A stretch of DNA of 64,000 nucleotides, taken from the NCBI GenBank assembly GCA_003342895.1, contig PTFA01000010.1:8561286-8625285 (forward strand). Reading direction: 5' to 3'. This stretch comes from Casuarius casuarius (Eukaryota; Chordata; Aves; Casuariiformes; Casuariidae). The position numbers and the translations under genes were made by a program. The notes beneath the pieces were generated by a model that saw only the letters and a list, made by a program, of their open reading frames with translations, ran no database searches and was not told the DNA's origin. This document shows positions 39,101 through 52,292 of this stretch, one piece after another. Positions within the stretch are counted from its first letter, which is position 1. The number at the start of each line of letters is the position of its first letter.

Positions 39101-40874
39101 AGGACTACAATATCCTAGGTACTATCGCTTCCTTTAAAAAAAAAAGCAGTATCAGAAAAAAATCCAAATATTGAATTATTTACAGATCTAGCCACTTCTC
39201 CCCACCATATAATAATTTTTCAGTCACAGACATCTCCCCTTTTTTCTTTCAGAATTTTCTTGGATTTTGATTGTGCAGGCCATTTGTAAACTGGGTTGGT
39301 GAATGAGAACTAAAGAAGTGACCTGCTACTTTATCAGATCATGGGATGGTAGAGTGAGAGGAGAAGTGGCAATAAAAGGTGCCTGCATGAATGGTAGAAA
39401 TTTGAGATGCAGATGCAAATGACAGAATTCACAAGAGAATCTTTAGATTTCTGTTTTCTAGTTAGGAAACATTGTAAGTTCTCAGTTTTTTGCAAGAGCA
39501 TTTATATGAACAACTATTTTTTTTCCACCTTTCTCCTCCATATATTTCCAAATTATTTGTCCCTTCCATCTCTTATCCTTTATCTCCATATAATGTCCCA
39601 GAAACACCTTGGAGCCTGAAAGCAGACAGCTTTGGTAAATGATTAACAATGGCCCATGTGCAAATTTCTGGATCCAGGTAGGTTCAACCCGTGGGAAAGT
39701 TTGAAGTCCCATCTTAGGACCAAACTCCAAATATTGTTAAACGGCTGAGGTTATAAATAGTGGGAAAAGGGTAAATAGATGCAGAGCTCCAAGTCAAATC
39801 TTTACACCTTTTCTTTTCCCTCTCCCCACAACCTTGCTTCATGCACTGTTGTTATATGAGTCAGTCCTTCTCCCTCTGCCACCCCCCCCACCAAGTGGGA
39901 AAGTGGATCTGCAAAAACTAACAGAAATGAGAGAAAAAAAAGAAAACCCAACCGACTCTTGATGTTCAGACTTAGAGACTTTGACTGAGAGCCAAATATT
40001 TCAAACAGCAGCCCTTTCATAACAGGGAAAGCTAGTGCTAGATCTGTTGGGTATGCAGTGCAACCACATAACGCTCAGTACATGTCAACATAACTGATAA
40101 CCAAATTGTACCTCTCAACCTCCCATACAGCATAACATTGGCAGGCTGCCAGGATCTAAGTCCTAATTAACACGCTGCCATGCTATGACTGGAAGGTTAA
40201 AGCCACAGCTTTATTTACTGCACAATTAACGAGTAAACATGACTTAATCATAACTTAAACATTCAAAATTTATGAGAAAATTTCAAAATCCTTTTAGGAG
40301 CCCTTTTAACCTCAACTCTCCAAGCAGACCTCTTATAATATGCAGTTAACTGCCTGTTCCACCAAGGGACACCAGGGCTCTCCATGACCCTATAGATTTC
40401 CATCCTTGAACAAATTAAGAACCACATCATGTGGGTCTGGGTAGTTATAGTCTCATCCCACTGGCAAACCTCTTCTGGGTTAAACCTGTTTCTGATGGCA
40501 TCAGAGCATTGACTTCAGCGAGGATCCCCAAGTAGCAGGATGTCTCTTGTTTGTTTTTGGACCTCAGATATTAACACTCTGCTGTGGCCCACACCGACCC
40601 CTCAGCTTTGACCATAATGCAACAGCTCAATCCTGGCCCTGAAGAGACTTAGACATATGTTTAACTTTACATCTTGTGAACAAGCACATTAAATTTAAAA
40701 CTAACCACTCACAATGTCTGGCATCCATGTACTATTCGTTTAGCATATTTGGAGCTTTAGATGATATCTGGCTTATTCATTTTTTGGTTTTGAGTACAAT
40801 AGGAACCCACCAATATTTAGTAGCTTCAGCTAGCAACAAATTTCCTTTTGCTTAAGAGACTTGGTTCCTCAGTA

Positions 40875-40927
40875 CCTGTTGGGCATGAGGCAACTCCAAT
40901 TTATGGATTGCCTCATGCCCCAACGGG
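40875..40927. repeat. Strong imperfect hairpin, about 23 base pairs, 5-nt loop
   Basis: Left arm 40875-40898 pairs with right arm 40904-40927 around an attta loop. The perfect core is GGGCATGAGGCAA against TTGCCTCATGCCC (13 bp), flanked inward by TCCA/TGGA after a one-base bulge and outward by six further pairs (one G-U) after a second one-base bulge. Confidence 0.9.
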
Positions 40928-43199
40928 CATTAATCCTTTAAAGTAGGCTAGATATTAGACCCCTATCTGTGGGACTACCACTGTAGAAAGGGAATTGTAT
41001 TGTGGCATGGAGGCCCACCAGCAGTGCTTGCTCCATGCTGGACTGCCTGTGCACATCTCAGGATTAAGCAACCAGTCCTCACCTCCAGAATGAAGTAGTT
41101 TACATATGAGTCAGTGTATTGGCACCACATTTTGATACACTCCCCCCTCCCCAGATGTAAAACCATTATGTTGCTAAGTGCAGAAAACTAGGTCCCCAAA
41201 AAGGGTGGGAGGGAAAGAAAGCAAGAAAACCTTTAGCTCTTCTGAAGTCAAATGACTTTTATAGTAAATAAATATTATCTATTGAAATTTAATATTTTCA
41301 ATATGGCAATATTTTTTAATATTGTACAAAGAAGCCCAAGACAATTCATAAAACTTGGCTGCAACAAACAATACCAGTGCTCTTCACACTGAACTCCTGA
41401 TCATCTAGGTCAGAAACACCAGATAGTCTTTGCTCATACTTTGCTTTTGCTGTAACATCATCTTTGTTAGCGGCATGCTGCCTCTGCCAAGATGTTGCAG
41501 TAAATGCTGAACTGGCAATATTACCTCTCCCACTGCTGATTCAGCCTGTAGTGAGGAGAATCATTGGCAGGAATGCAGGTGAAGAAAAGGAGGAAGTTAT
41601 TGTTATCGACTTGAGTGGGTTGCTAAAGAATTTTTAACACTCATTTAGATACATTACTGTATTTTACAGCCTATGGAATAAAACTGATCAAAAGAGAAAG
41701 AAAATTGTATTTTTTGCTGGAAAATGTTATTTATTAAGAGTTTTAAAGTTGTTGCTAATACCTGATTTTTTTCATTGCCTTATGTGTTTCTCTAAAGTAC
41801 CAAAAATCCCCCATCTGATGGCATGTAAGACTTAGGTAAGGATGTGTGAGAAGAAAAATGGGTGGATTGAGGCCGATGCTTCCTGTGGAGTGAGTGAGGA
41901 GAGAGCAGAGCACAGTTTATTGTGAACTGTGCCGAAGTCCCCATGTGTGCTGCTTAGATGGGCATCATCCAGAGTCAAACCTGGAACCTGAACCAACACC
42001 CCTCTGCTCCTTTGAGCTTTCCCCAAACATTTAAGAGATGTTTCCTCTTTCAGTTCAGCCCAGACTGGAGGTTGATATGCAGTGGGAGGAGCTGTAGAAT
42101 AATCAGGGAAGATTGTAAATAGGAGATTGGCCAACTGGTTGGCAAAAATGCCTATGCCCTCCTACTCGTTACTCTTGCCACTGACCATGGTGTATTTGCC
42201 CTCTGTTTGGGCAAATTGTACCTCCAGGCAGTGCCTGCAAGAAGGTAGCTGTTGTGTGCTACACTGCTTCAGACCTGTATTCAGCTAGTCATGTGAGGCC
42301 ACGTTTTAGTGGTGAGACTGAATGATGAATTAGCAGCCTAATGCTCTATTTCCAGCACTACCATTGAATTATGTGCATTAAATTATGTGCACTGAGGAGG
42401 AAACCAGTTGCACTGACTTCCATGCTCCTCAGCTTCTCCATCTGTACAATAGAGCTAGTGATGTTCATCAAGAAAACATGAGTGTCTTGAAGTCTATGTT
42501 GTGTTTGGAAAAAAGCTTTGGTTTCTTGGATCTGAGATCCCATTAGAAGTGTCAAGCAGTATTTACGTAATGTGACTATGGTGGATTTTTTTTCTTCTTT
42601 TCAATATTTTATTCACTTGGCTTCAAGAATAATGTGCACATCCTCATGTGTGTTTGTGCCAATGCTCAATATCGTGTGTGCCAAGATATGCTATAGTGTC
42701 CGTATTTACTGCGGACAGCCTACATGCAGCCTTTGTGAGGAAGTATGGCAGCGATGTAGCGTGGGGGGGAGTAGTATCTGTGTGTCTGCATATAAGATCA
42801 TATATTTGTATAAAGTGTGTGTCTGTGGGCTTCTGAGACTGAGGGGAGTCTGTGGTTCAGACAGTCTGTCTTTTTTTTTCTCTAAAGGCAGCAAAATATG
42901 TTGATATGGATTTTTTTACAGGAGCTTTTTGTGTTTTAAGTTAATACATTTTCCTCACATCAGACCTTGCCAAACATCATTTACGTACTAGTACTGTAAA
43001 AGCAGGTTACCCAAAGGCAGCACCGTTCCACTGTTGTTTTCTCTTCTTCCAAACTGCTCAGAGACACTCTGTAATAAGACTCTCAGTTAAAAACAACAGA
43101 AAATGAACATGAGTAGGAGAGATGAGCAAAATTTCCTGTGCTTATGCTACATGTGTGCTTAAGTATTTTGCTGAACTAGTGCCAAAATTGTGAGTTTAT

Positions 43200-43320
43200 A
43201 CAGCATAAACACTGCCACAGATTTGTTCTGTGTAACTGTGAGCCAGTCACTTCATTTGTGAATTGTGTTCAGTGTGATATTTATGTTCAATATTCCCAGT
43301 GGTAAAATGAGGTTTTAATC
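43200..43320 (+). repeat. MIR-like core SINE fragment
   Basis: cactgccacagatttgttct, then gtgtaactgtgagccagtca, cttcatttgtg and cccagtggtaaaatgagg follow the MIR order through the CORE region to the TGTAAAATGGGG segment. Confidence 0.45.
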
Positions 43321-43506
43321 ATGGTGCAAATTAGAGATAGAGAGATACTTCATCTAGACTATTTTACAGCAAAGTGCAGAATAGTCATTCATGAGCATAA
43401 TATCTGTGATTTTTTTTTTCTCCCAGAAATGGAATGCCTGCAGTAAGAAAGTACAGTGCAAAGGAAGTGAACTCTTCCTGACTGCTGGAGGTTGCAAGTA
43501 ATAACC

Positions 43507-43626
43507 TCTTCTTCTTTTCTCTTCTTTTCTTTTCCTTTTCCTCTTTTCTTTTCTTTTCTTTTCTTTTCTTTTCTTTTCTTTTCTTTTCTTTTCTTTTCTT
43601 TTCTTTTCTTTTCTTTTCTTTTCTTT
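43507..43626. repeat. (TTTTC)n pyrimidine microsatellite
   Basis: An imperfect CTTT/TTTTC lead-in (43507-43542) is followed by an uninterrupted TTTTC run at 43543-43625, about 16 units. All-pyrimidine on this strand. Length polymorphism and sequencing slippage are expected. Confidence 0.97.
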
Positions 43627-45604
43627 AATTAGAAAGATTCCTTGGTGGAAATAAACTATTTAGTCTATGTATAGATCGTTCACCAAAGGGACTGAAATAC
43701 ATTCTTCACAAGCATGTTCAACACTCCCAGCCATTAACAACAGAATTGTTAGGCCAATAAAACAAAAGATATTCCACATTTCCAGTAGGGAAATAAATTG
43801 ATCTGTCTTGCTTTGACTCTTTATCTGCATTAAGAAACGTTGTACATATTCTGAGAGTTTTGCATAGCTAGTGTTTTGTGTTTTGCCATACCAAAATCTC
43901 TGATAGACTGGATTTTGGCATCTTTTTATTAACCTCATTTCAGTGAGGAAACGAGTACTTTCACTGAAGTTTGTTAGCCAGTTAACATATTAATCATGTA
44001 TATAATGTGTTTAGATATTTTGATAACCTAAATCTAAAAAATCATTTACTTCAGAAAGGACTGCACTGAACTGTGTGTACACTGACATGATACACAGTTT
44101 TCAAGAATAAATTCTTGACACTGCACTTGGACATGACTTGCTGCTTCCAAAAGCAGGATTTTGGAGAACTTTCGTTACTGTCCTTTATCTTTTCCCATTG
44201 AAATTAGTGGCTTTAAATTCATTAGAACTAGATCCATGGACTTACAAGGTAGCGCGCAGATTGGTGCAACCAAAGCACAGCCGCCAGAGCGTATGGAAAT
44301 CCATTTGTCTAAGGCCACAAGGCAGGTTAGCACACTGTCAGCTATGTTCAAGCACACTGGTTGAAAACAATATGCAGACCATGACATAGCTGTAGAGACA
44401 AGATATAATGTGGGTTAGGCTACCAGATGCTTTTGAAACTGCCTTTTACACCCATGTAAACACATCCAATGAGAATCATTAGGCTAACATTCATGATCCC
44501 ACTCTAAATATTTATACCTTTTCAAACTACATCTTGAAAGAAGTTAAGTACTTAAGTTACATCCTAAAAATAAATTTAGAAGTCTTATAATGCTTTATTT
44601 TTTAATCTCCAGATTTGGCTTGATGTTTTTGCATGTGTTTTTTTTAAATGCATTGAGATCAGTGGTATATGTGAAACAAAATTTTGAAATTCCTTACTGT
44701 GGCTGATTTTGAGTTCATTGAGCAGAAAGTATCTGATCAGAACATACAAGGAAAGATTTTTTTTTGTATGTGTGGCTTTTTTGTTTTCAGTGCTAACATA
44801 AATAAACTGTTTAACTGATTTTGTATAAACTTTCCAAAAAAAATCTCAAGCATGGAAAATTTCAGCCCAAAATGGAATTTATTTGAGAAAATTACAAGCA
44901 AGAGAAAAAGAGGGCTAGAATGGAAATCTGAACTCATCATTAACTAGAGTTAAGCGCCAACTTAAATGCCAGGTTTTTTTCTGCTAATATTTGGTTTAAA
45001 ATTACATACAGGTTTGGAAGAACTTAGCTCTTTTTAACCCCCTTTTTATTACTGTCACTGACTTAGTTTTTTTTAAAGTGATGGCATGGATTCAGGACTC
45101 AATATCTATCTTCACCGCAGTAGGAGACACACTTTTTAACTTTTTCTTTCAGATCATTGCTTGAGACCATATTCACATAGCCTTAAATTCCACTTAATTA
45201 CCTCTGCCTAGCATTTATTATTGGTCAGCTCTAAACATTTAGTGGCACAAGCCAGTAGGGATCATTAGGCTAAGGCAGGCCTTAAACTGTCTGATTATGG
45301 CTTCTGGTTTCCGTTATATAGCTGTGGCAGTGCAAGAAGACAGGAGGTGTACCTAACAGAGAAAATTTGTGAGAAGGTATGCATAAAACTCAATAAAACA
45401 CATTGTATTAGAAACAATGAAGTACTGTGTTTTTAATCCTTACTTAGGGCAGAAACCTGCACAGTTTCATATCTGAAAATGATGGCAAGTAATGTTTTGA
45501 GCACATGTCATACTTTTCATCTGGAAATCTCAGAACATTTAGGAAAGTGAGGAGATGAATGTTATTTGACTGCTTTTGCTCTTGATCTAACTAAATATGG
45601 AGAT

Positions 45605-45745
45605 TGCTGTGGTCTAATGGATAGGACCTGAATCTAACTCCTTAGCAAGCAAGATTCTGTTCTTGGCTCCACTGCAAATTCCCTATGTAACCTCTGGCAA
45701 ACTTTCTTTTCCTCTGTTCCTTCCTTTGGAAAATTCCTCTGAATT
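45605..45745 (+). repeat. MIR-like core SINE fragment, best preserved here
   Basis: gctgtggtctaatggatagg (tRNA-like head), caagattctgttcttggctc, cactgcaaattccctatgta, acctctggcaaactttcttt, then ctctgttccttcctttggaa. The order head, CORE, and TTTCC segment matches MIR on the + strand over about 130 bases. Confidence 0.6.
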
Positions 45746-48700
45746 CAGGGGGGCCATTTTGTTGGGGAATGCAGGATGAGGAGTCACTTTACCAGATTTG
45801 GAGTCTTTTTAACTTCTTGAAGATTAGCCAATTCAGTTCCACAACCGATAATGAATTTCTCCATTGCTGTTCTTAAGAGAATTGTCTCGTTTTCCAGTGA
45901 TGTACATGTTGTTTACATTTTATGCTTTCTACTTTTAAAAACATGTCTGATCTTTGTTCCCAGTTTTTAGTCTAAATGTTCTTTATTAGTTATACAGAAG
46001 AAGAGATCCAATGTCAAAATAACTATAAGTACTCTTAATTTAAAAAATGTCTATTTCAGATATTGAGAAAACATTCAAGTGGTCAATGAGATTGCACTCA
46101 GGGTTTGAATACAACACTTCTTCTCTTGTTTTTAAATTGTGAAAGTGATTAACTTATGGAACTGTGAAGAAGTGACTGACAATGCAGGCGCCTGAGAGAG
46201 AAGGGCTACAACTCTGGCACCACAGCTCCAAAACAGGGGCCCCTGACACTTGAGTTAAAAGAAGACATCTGTCAAGCACTGTATGAAAGAGTCTCCAAGT
46301 TCTTTCCAATCTGCAGAAACATCCATATAAACTAAAGGGCGATATGCTTACACACTAAGGGCGTATTCAGCCAGCCTAAAGCCTTTGAGTGCTTAATCTT
46401 TCCTCTCGGCTGGTTTTCAGCAGCTCTCTCCTTAGCTTACTTCAGCTCTCTGAACTATATTTCAGATGCCTCCAGAGGCATTTTGCTCTTTCCACTGAGT
46501 AAGCATAGGGACCCAAGTGGGACAGGGACTGTCAGATGTGGTCCTCGGGGCTGGTTGTGTTCTCACTTAAAGGTGTTATAAAAAATCATTTACTGTCACC
46601 ACTGAAAACTGAACTGGCCCCTGATGTGTCCATAGTAACAGTTATTACTAGGGAAGATTTACCCTGTCATTAACTATTGGTTGACATTTCTGATAAATTC
46701 AGGTTCTTTAGACAGATGACACCACAGAAATTGGTTAGATATGTTTCTAGATTCATAAAAATGCTCTGAAAATTTCAACCATTTCTTCAGTAGCATACCT
46801 CTTTTCGAGGAGATCTAATTACAGAGAAAGCTTGAAAGTGTGGTAACAAGCTTTGTTTTGCTGTTTCTGTTTTTCAGTAACATGGACAAAAATACAATCT
46901 AATGGGCAAAACATTTATTTTGGTCCAAGATTAGTCTTACTTCTTAATGCTCTTTCCTTACGCACAGTTTTTCACATCGGCAGAACCTATGTGTGGATGT
47001 GTGCTGAAAGTATATTTAATCTAAAATTCAGTAACAAGCACAAAAATATTGAATAACAATGCCTTTATTAAGACATAATTATGCCAACTCTGGAGGGAGT
47101 TATGATAAGATAGTTACTGACCTTCTTGAATAGATGGGGACTTGCTTTCAAATTAAAAAAAAAAAAGTCAAGCAGCAATACTTCTGATATGAACATTCAG
47201 TTTGTATAGAATTTAAAACTCAAAACATGGCCATTCTGGTGAAGCATTTGCAAACTAATTGAAATACATTTTTTTTTTTGAAAGTAATAGTCACTACTCA
47301 GTGCTGTCACAGCATGTCGTAACAGTCAATGTAACCTATATTAGGAAAGGAAGAGGTAATTTAAATGTGCAGTAAGACTTGAACTGATTAAGGTGAATAA
47401 CTGTTGGTTTAGTTGGTCTGCAGCATCCCTTATTATTTGTCCTTCCAGTCTCCATATCACTGGTTTAAAATCCCCATAAAGCAGACCTGGAATAGTAATA
47501 AAGACACAGGCTCAGTTTATCTATTTAGTGTTCAGAGACGAGCAACAGCAGCTTGCTTCCTGACTCCAATACAAGGCCCATGTTCCTTTTTCCTCTGCAG
47601 AGAGTCCCTACATCAGCTTCCTTTAGCAGGGATCCTTTTACTACTGAGAGAAACTCACAAGTTCCAACTAGCACGATACCATTCTGTGACTGGCACCATC
47701 TACATGTCTACATTGCAGATATTCCCATGCTCTGACCAAAAACATCCCAACTAAATCCAACTTTTCCTCTTCATGGAGGGGACCCCCACAAAAGTACTCC
47801 ATCCGCATGGAGGTCCATCTGGATGCACAACTTCTTTGGTGCTGATTCTCATAAACTGATCTGTTAATTCCAATTCAGTTATTTCCTTCTTGTGCCAGAA
47901 ATAGCTCAGAGTTGCAGGGATCTTCCTTCTTTATCACATTTTCTTTCTTTTTTTTCCTCTAGGAGATGCTAACATTGTCTGTCTCAGAGACTAAGTTTTT
48001 AAAGGCATTTAAATGATTAAAAATCAAGTAATTTGAAAATCCTAGTAGGTGTCTGCCTTCCCTGCTTTTTCCAGCACTTAATTACCTTTAAAAATCTGGC
48101 CAGCAGTGCTTTCTTTCCATACAGATTTTGAGGCAATTTTTCCTTTGTGGGAACTATGTCACCAACCATTGTTATGCCATCACTTGTAAGAGAAGGACAT
48201 GTCAACTGCTCATAATCGTCAGATAAACTTTCAGAAAGCATAAAAAAATATGAAGAAAAATAATGATATATGGTCAAAACATGGCCACAATATTGCTGTT
48301 AATGAAGGTGACCAAATGCCTGAAACCAAAATGTAAGATGCCTGTTTTTGCCTAATGAGAATCTAAAGCTGATACTGCATCAGTGCAGGAATGAAGCCAA
48401 GTAATATGACAAGTGAAATATTGTGGTTCTGGGAATTTCTAGCAGGCTTATGGCTCACATGTGCATTTCATGTGAAAGCATGTCATGTGCCTGTCCTGGC
48501 TGATCTTGTATACAGCTGTTGAACAAAAGTATGTAGAAGAAAGCTTGCATGCAAATCTCTCTTCTCTGTTTGCCAAATAGGGGTGTTTTCTTTTCAGTCC
48601 ATCAGATGTTAATTATTGGGGCTGGGCAAGGAAGTACTTTCAGCAAAGAACTTTTTCTCTGAGGAATGCCAGGTTTTCCCACTTAAAAATATTGCTTTTT

Positions 48701-49512
48701 AATATGTCTTTTGGTCCTAGGGTTTGTAGAGCAATTTGTAGTGTATATTATTAGAAACTAGTACTGAGTTGGTATCAGAAAGGTAGATGCCAACAAAGAC
48801 AACAGCATTCTTTTCTAAGACACAGAAAGGCCAAAGTTTTACAAAGGCTATTGGAGTTTTACTTGCATATATCCCTTAGGTATAGTAGAGAGAGATAACA
48901 GCAAGATAATCACCAGAAGAAAAGCAATTGTGCTATTTAACTGACATACTCTATTTTTAATTGTTTCAATCCACTTTCATTATTTGAAAAGGATTTATGC
49001 CATTCATGATAACTGATATTCTACTCTACTTGAAACTAGTTCTTGTTCTCCATCATCAACATTTCTTAGAAGTGAGTCACTGAAACTGCAAAGGCACATT
49101 CAGCCACTGCAATTTATTATTTATTTTGCTTATAAAGAATCTCTGATCCTTGATAAGACATATAGAATTACAAATGTAGTCTTTCAGAGATTGCCAGAGC
49201 TTCTGTGCCTGAGCATCTTCAGACCATCAGTGTGGCCTGACCCTTGAACTTTTGATAGTGACAGCATGAATCCTGTCAGCTTGAACTAAAGAGCTACATT
49301 TGTACTGAAGTAGTTTCTGGTTCAAATGTTTTTGCTGACCATGCCAAAATAGTCAAAGAAAGGTGGGAACAAGACACTCACTCTCATAATGGAGACTCTG
49401 CTTTTTCTTTGAGCTTCTGCCAAAGTCACCAGGTACATGGAGACTGGAACTATTTCAGATCTGTGACTGGCTGGTTTTAGGGAGGGCAGGTGATGGCCTG
49501 AAACCTCTTGGA

Positions 49513-49534
49513 TGTAAGCACATCTGTGCTTACA
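49513..49534. repeat. Perfect 10-bp inverted repeat, 2-nt spacer
   Basis: TGTAAGCACA (49513-49522), tc, TGTGCTTACA (49525-49534); arms are exact reverse complements. Confidence 0.95.
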
Positions 49535-51285
49535 CTGGCTCCAAATGATGGCAGAAGTGCTGGGAAGTTTGAGTAGGGAAGTCAGAAATAATGGACAGAG
49601 AAGAAAACACTAGTGGATTTGATATGCTGGTGAACTTCCCTAAGTGATAAAAAATCCATCCTAATAATTTAGATCTATTTTCTTTGTCAAAACAAATTAA
49701 CTAACTAACTGATTCTTTCTTGATCAGCTGAACATCAAGGAGCCTTGGTTTCTTATATTAAGCACTTACATGACATCCCACCTTTAAGGATCTCCAGTTT
49801 TTGAAGTCATGAGCTAAACATCAGTCAAGAATGGCTCAGCTGTGCTGATTAGGCAAATGGACTAAATGATGTTTCTCTCAACCCTGCAAATGTGGCAGTT
49901 TGTTTTTGCATAGATTCAATGTTAACAAATCTTCCTTAAGAAAACCAAAAGAAAACAGAAGAAAAGCTTAGTCCATGCGGTTTCCTCTCTTCTCCCCCTA
50001 AATTTTTACTATGTAAATACTCTCTGAAATCATTGCTTGGAGTGATCTTGAACAGGTCCTCAATCTTTAATGAATTGCTTTCAGGTTTTATTGCTGAGGA
50101 GTTTGCACAATTGAAGAAGAAAGATATTCCTTGGGGATTCCCCAGGGAGATCTGTCTGTCTTGTCATGGGATACCTTTCTGGTACTGTCACAGATGAAAT
50201 GAGGGGCTCCCTTGGAAAATATAAAAGTTATGTGACAACCCATCTATTTTTAGATGATTTAAATCAGTGAAGAGGGAAAAACATTTGTTTCCAAGACTGT
50301 AATTTTCCAGATGACACCATTTTATTGCACGGTGCCATACCATGAGAAAGAGCATTCTTGTGGCTTTTGAACTGGAAATCCTGTAGGAATGCTATTTCTG
50401 GCATTTATTTGCTGTGAAGCCAGGCACACATGGAGAGCAGACAGACTGACCAGATACAGTTTGTGGTATTGAGGCATTCAGAAAAGTCCCTGCTGCACAG
50501 CCCTTTTCCAGTATACGAGGTGTTGAGTGAAGTTGAAAAATTATCAATGAAGATCAAATCTGAAAGCCATGATTTGATCAGACAGCCAGACTTTCATGCT
50601 ATTACTGTATTCCTTCCTCTTGCAAAAACACTGCAAATTCAGCTTTTCTGTCTTGGTGCATTGATGCTTATAAAATAACTTTTGGTAATGAACAAGATTT
50701 TGATAAAAAGTGAGAGCGAAGGCCGAGTGTACACTTTAATGAAAAACAAAAAGCCCCCAGTCCAGTTTAACTGAGAAGATTATTTTTTATTTACTTGAAT
50801 AAATAAAAGTGAGTGTGAGCATATGAAAAAAACATTGGTTTAAAAACCAACACAAGGGTAGTCAGTTTGGGCCCATTCTTTAATAACCTTCCCAAGTGGA
50901 CACCCATACTGAATTCAGCGGGGCTACCCCTGCAAGAAAAGTTTTTTCATGAGCAAGTGCTTATGGCGGTAGCTCTCTATAGCTCAAAAATGTATATTTT
51001 TGTGTATATCCTGTATTTAATTAAACTTTGTAAAGTAGGCTGGATTTTTTTTTCTTTTTTTTTAAAGAAAAAGACGAATGCTCTGAAATTTTTCTTGAAT
51101 ATAGTTGTGTCTCTCCAAAGCTGCTCTCGTAGGAAGAGCTCTAAAATGATAGTCTGCTTGAATGGGGCAAAAACATTAATAAATATGGTGCATTCCTCTT
51201 TAAAAAGTATATTTATTTAGTAAGTTTAGAAACCACTCTGAGGTTAGGTTACAGCTATTGGGATTAGAGGGCGTCTCGTGGGCAG

Positions 51286-51347
51286 TTCAGACATCAAGCT
51301 ATAGGTCCATGGAGCGAAGCTGAGCTGTTTCTAGCCTGATGTCTGAA
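51286..51347. repeat. Hairpin with 11-bp perfect plus 4-bp inner stem
   Basis: TTCAGACATCA (51286-51296) pairs exactly with TGATGTCTGAA (51337-51347). After one A/C mismatch, GCTA (51298-51301) pairs with TAGC (51332-51335), leaving a 30-nt loop. Confidence 0.9.
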
Positions 51348-52270
51348 TTATGAATTAGGTTCATTCTAATTCCAATGGGGTAAACCTCAGAGCAGTTTAT
51401 ATACTTATGGCTAAGTGCTCCTAAAATACAGGGTATTTATTTAAAACATACATGTAAAATCTAATATATAAAAAGATGTCTGGCCTAGCCACGCTGGGGC
51501 ACAGCAACCCAGCCAAACAGAGTCTGAATTCCAGCTCTGGAGCCCTACAGGAGGGGATGGCACAGCTGGCTTTGTGCCACTCACCGATACTAGCCCAGCT
51601 AGGCCAGATCTCCTCTTGGCACAGAGCGAACTGGAACAGCTGCAAGGCTGAATTAATTTACCTCTGCCTGAGTCACTTGCCTCTTCCTCAACCATGCGAA
51701 GGCTAGGAGAGGCTTCAGTCATGATGCCCTCCCTTGGCTGCTCAGAAAAACTCCTTAGGCCAAGTGCGGCCTGCAGAGGTGGCTCCTCTCACTTTCTGTC
51801 ATGAGTTGTGCAAAGAAGTCTGAATCTAGTTTAGTCTAGTTTGATATTTGGGGAGCAGGATGGAGCCAGAGGGCTGGAGAGAAAGCACAGGATTTATTAA
51901 TAGTATCAGCAGCTACTTCATTTGGAGCCACCCTGGCTTCAGAGTTCATTCTGAGCAATGGTGCCAGCTGGTGGATCCCTCACCTTAATTACATGTCTTT
52001 GACCACGGCTGCTGAAAGTCAGGTAGCTATGCCAAGCTGCAGTCCACAGCTGGCTTTTTCATAGAACATGACTGACTGGCTGCTTTGGGGGGAAGAGCAG
52101 TTCATGAGGGTTTCTGCAGGAGGCTAAGCCATCCCTTCCTCTCCTCATTTTGCCCAAACTACCAGAGAATCTGGGGGAGAGACAGCATCTGATATTATTT
52201 TCCTGGGATGGGAGAAGAACAGAATCTACCCATCATTTTAGGACAGCTGAGCTGGCTCCATTGCTGAAAG

Positions 52271-52292
52271 AAAAAAAAAAAAAAAAAAAAAA
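52271..52292. repeat. A22 homopolymer run
   Basis: Twenty-two consecutive A after gaaag. No SINE or retrocopy is recognisable immediately upstream, so it may be simple expansion rather than a retroposon tail. Confidence 0.97.

Larger units (their letters stand above)
34241..43506. other. Gene-poor intergenic DNA with weak SINE traces and hairpin
   Basis: No gene is recognised. It contains MIR-like fragments (about 36490-36610, 38415-38500, 38990-39100, 43200-43320), a purine-rich tract at about 35215-35300, a strong hairpin at 40875-40927 and a palindrome at 38391-38415. A 153-codon minus-strand open frame at 34437-34898 is discussed as a finding rather than called as a gene. Confidence 0.55.
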
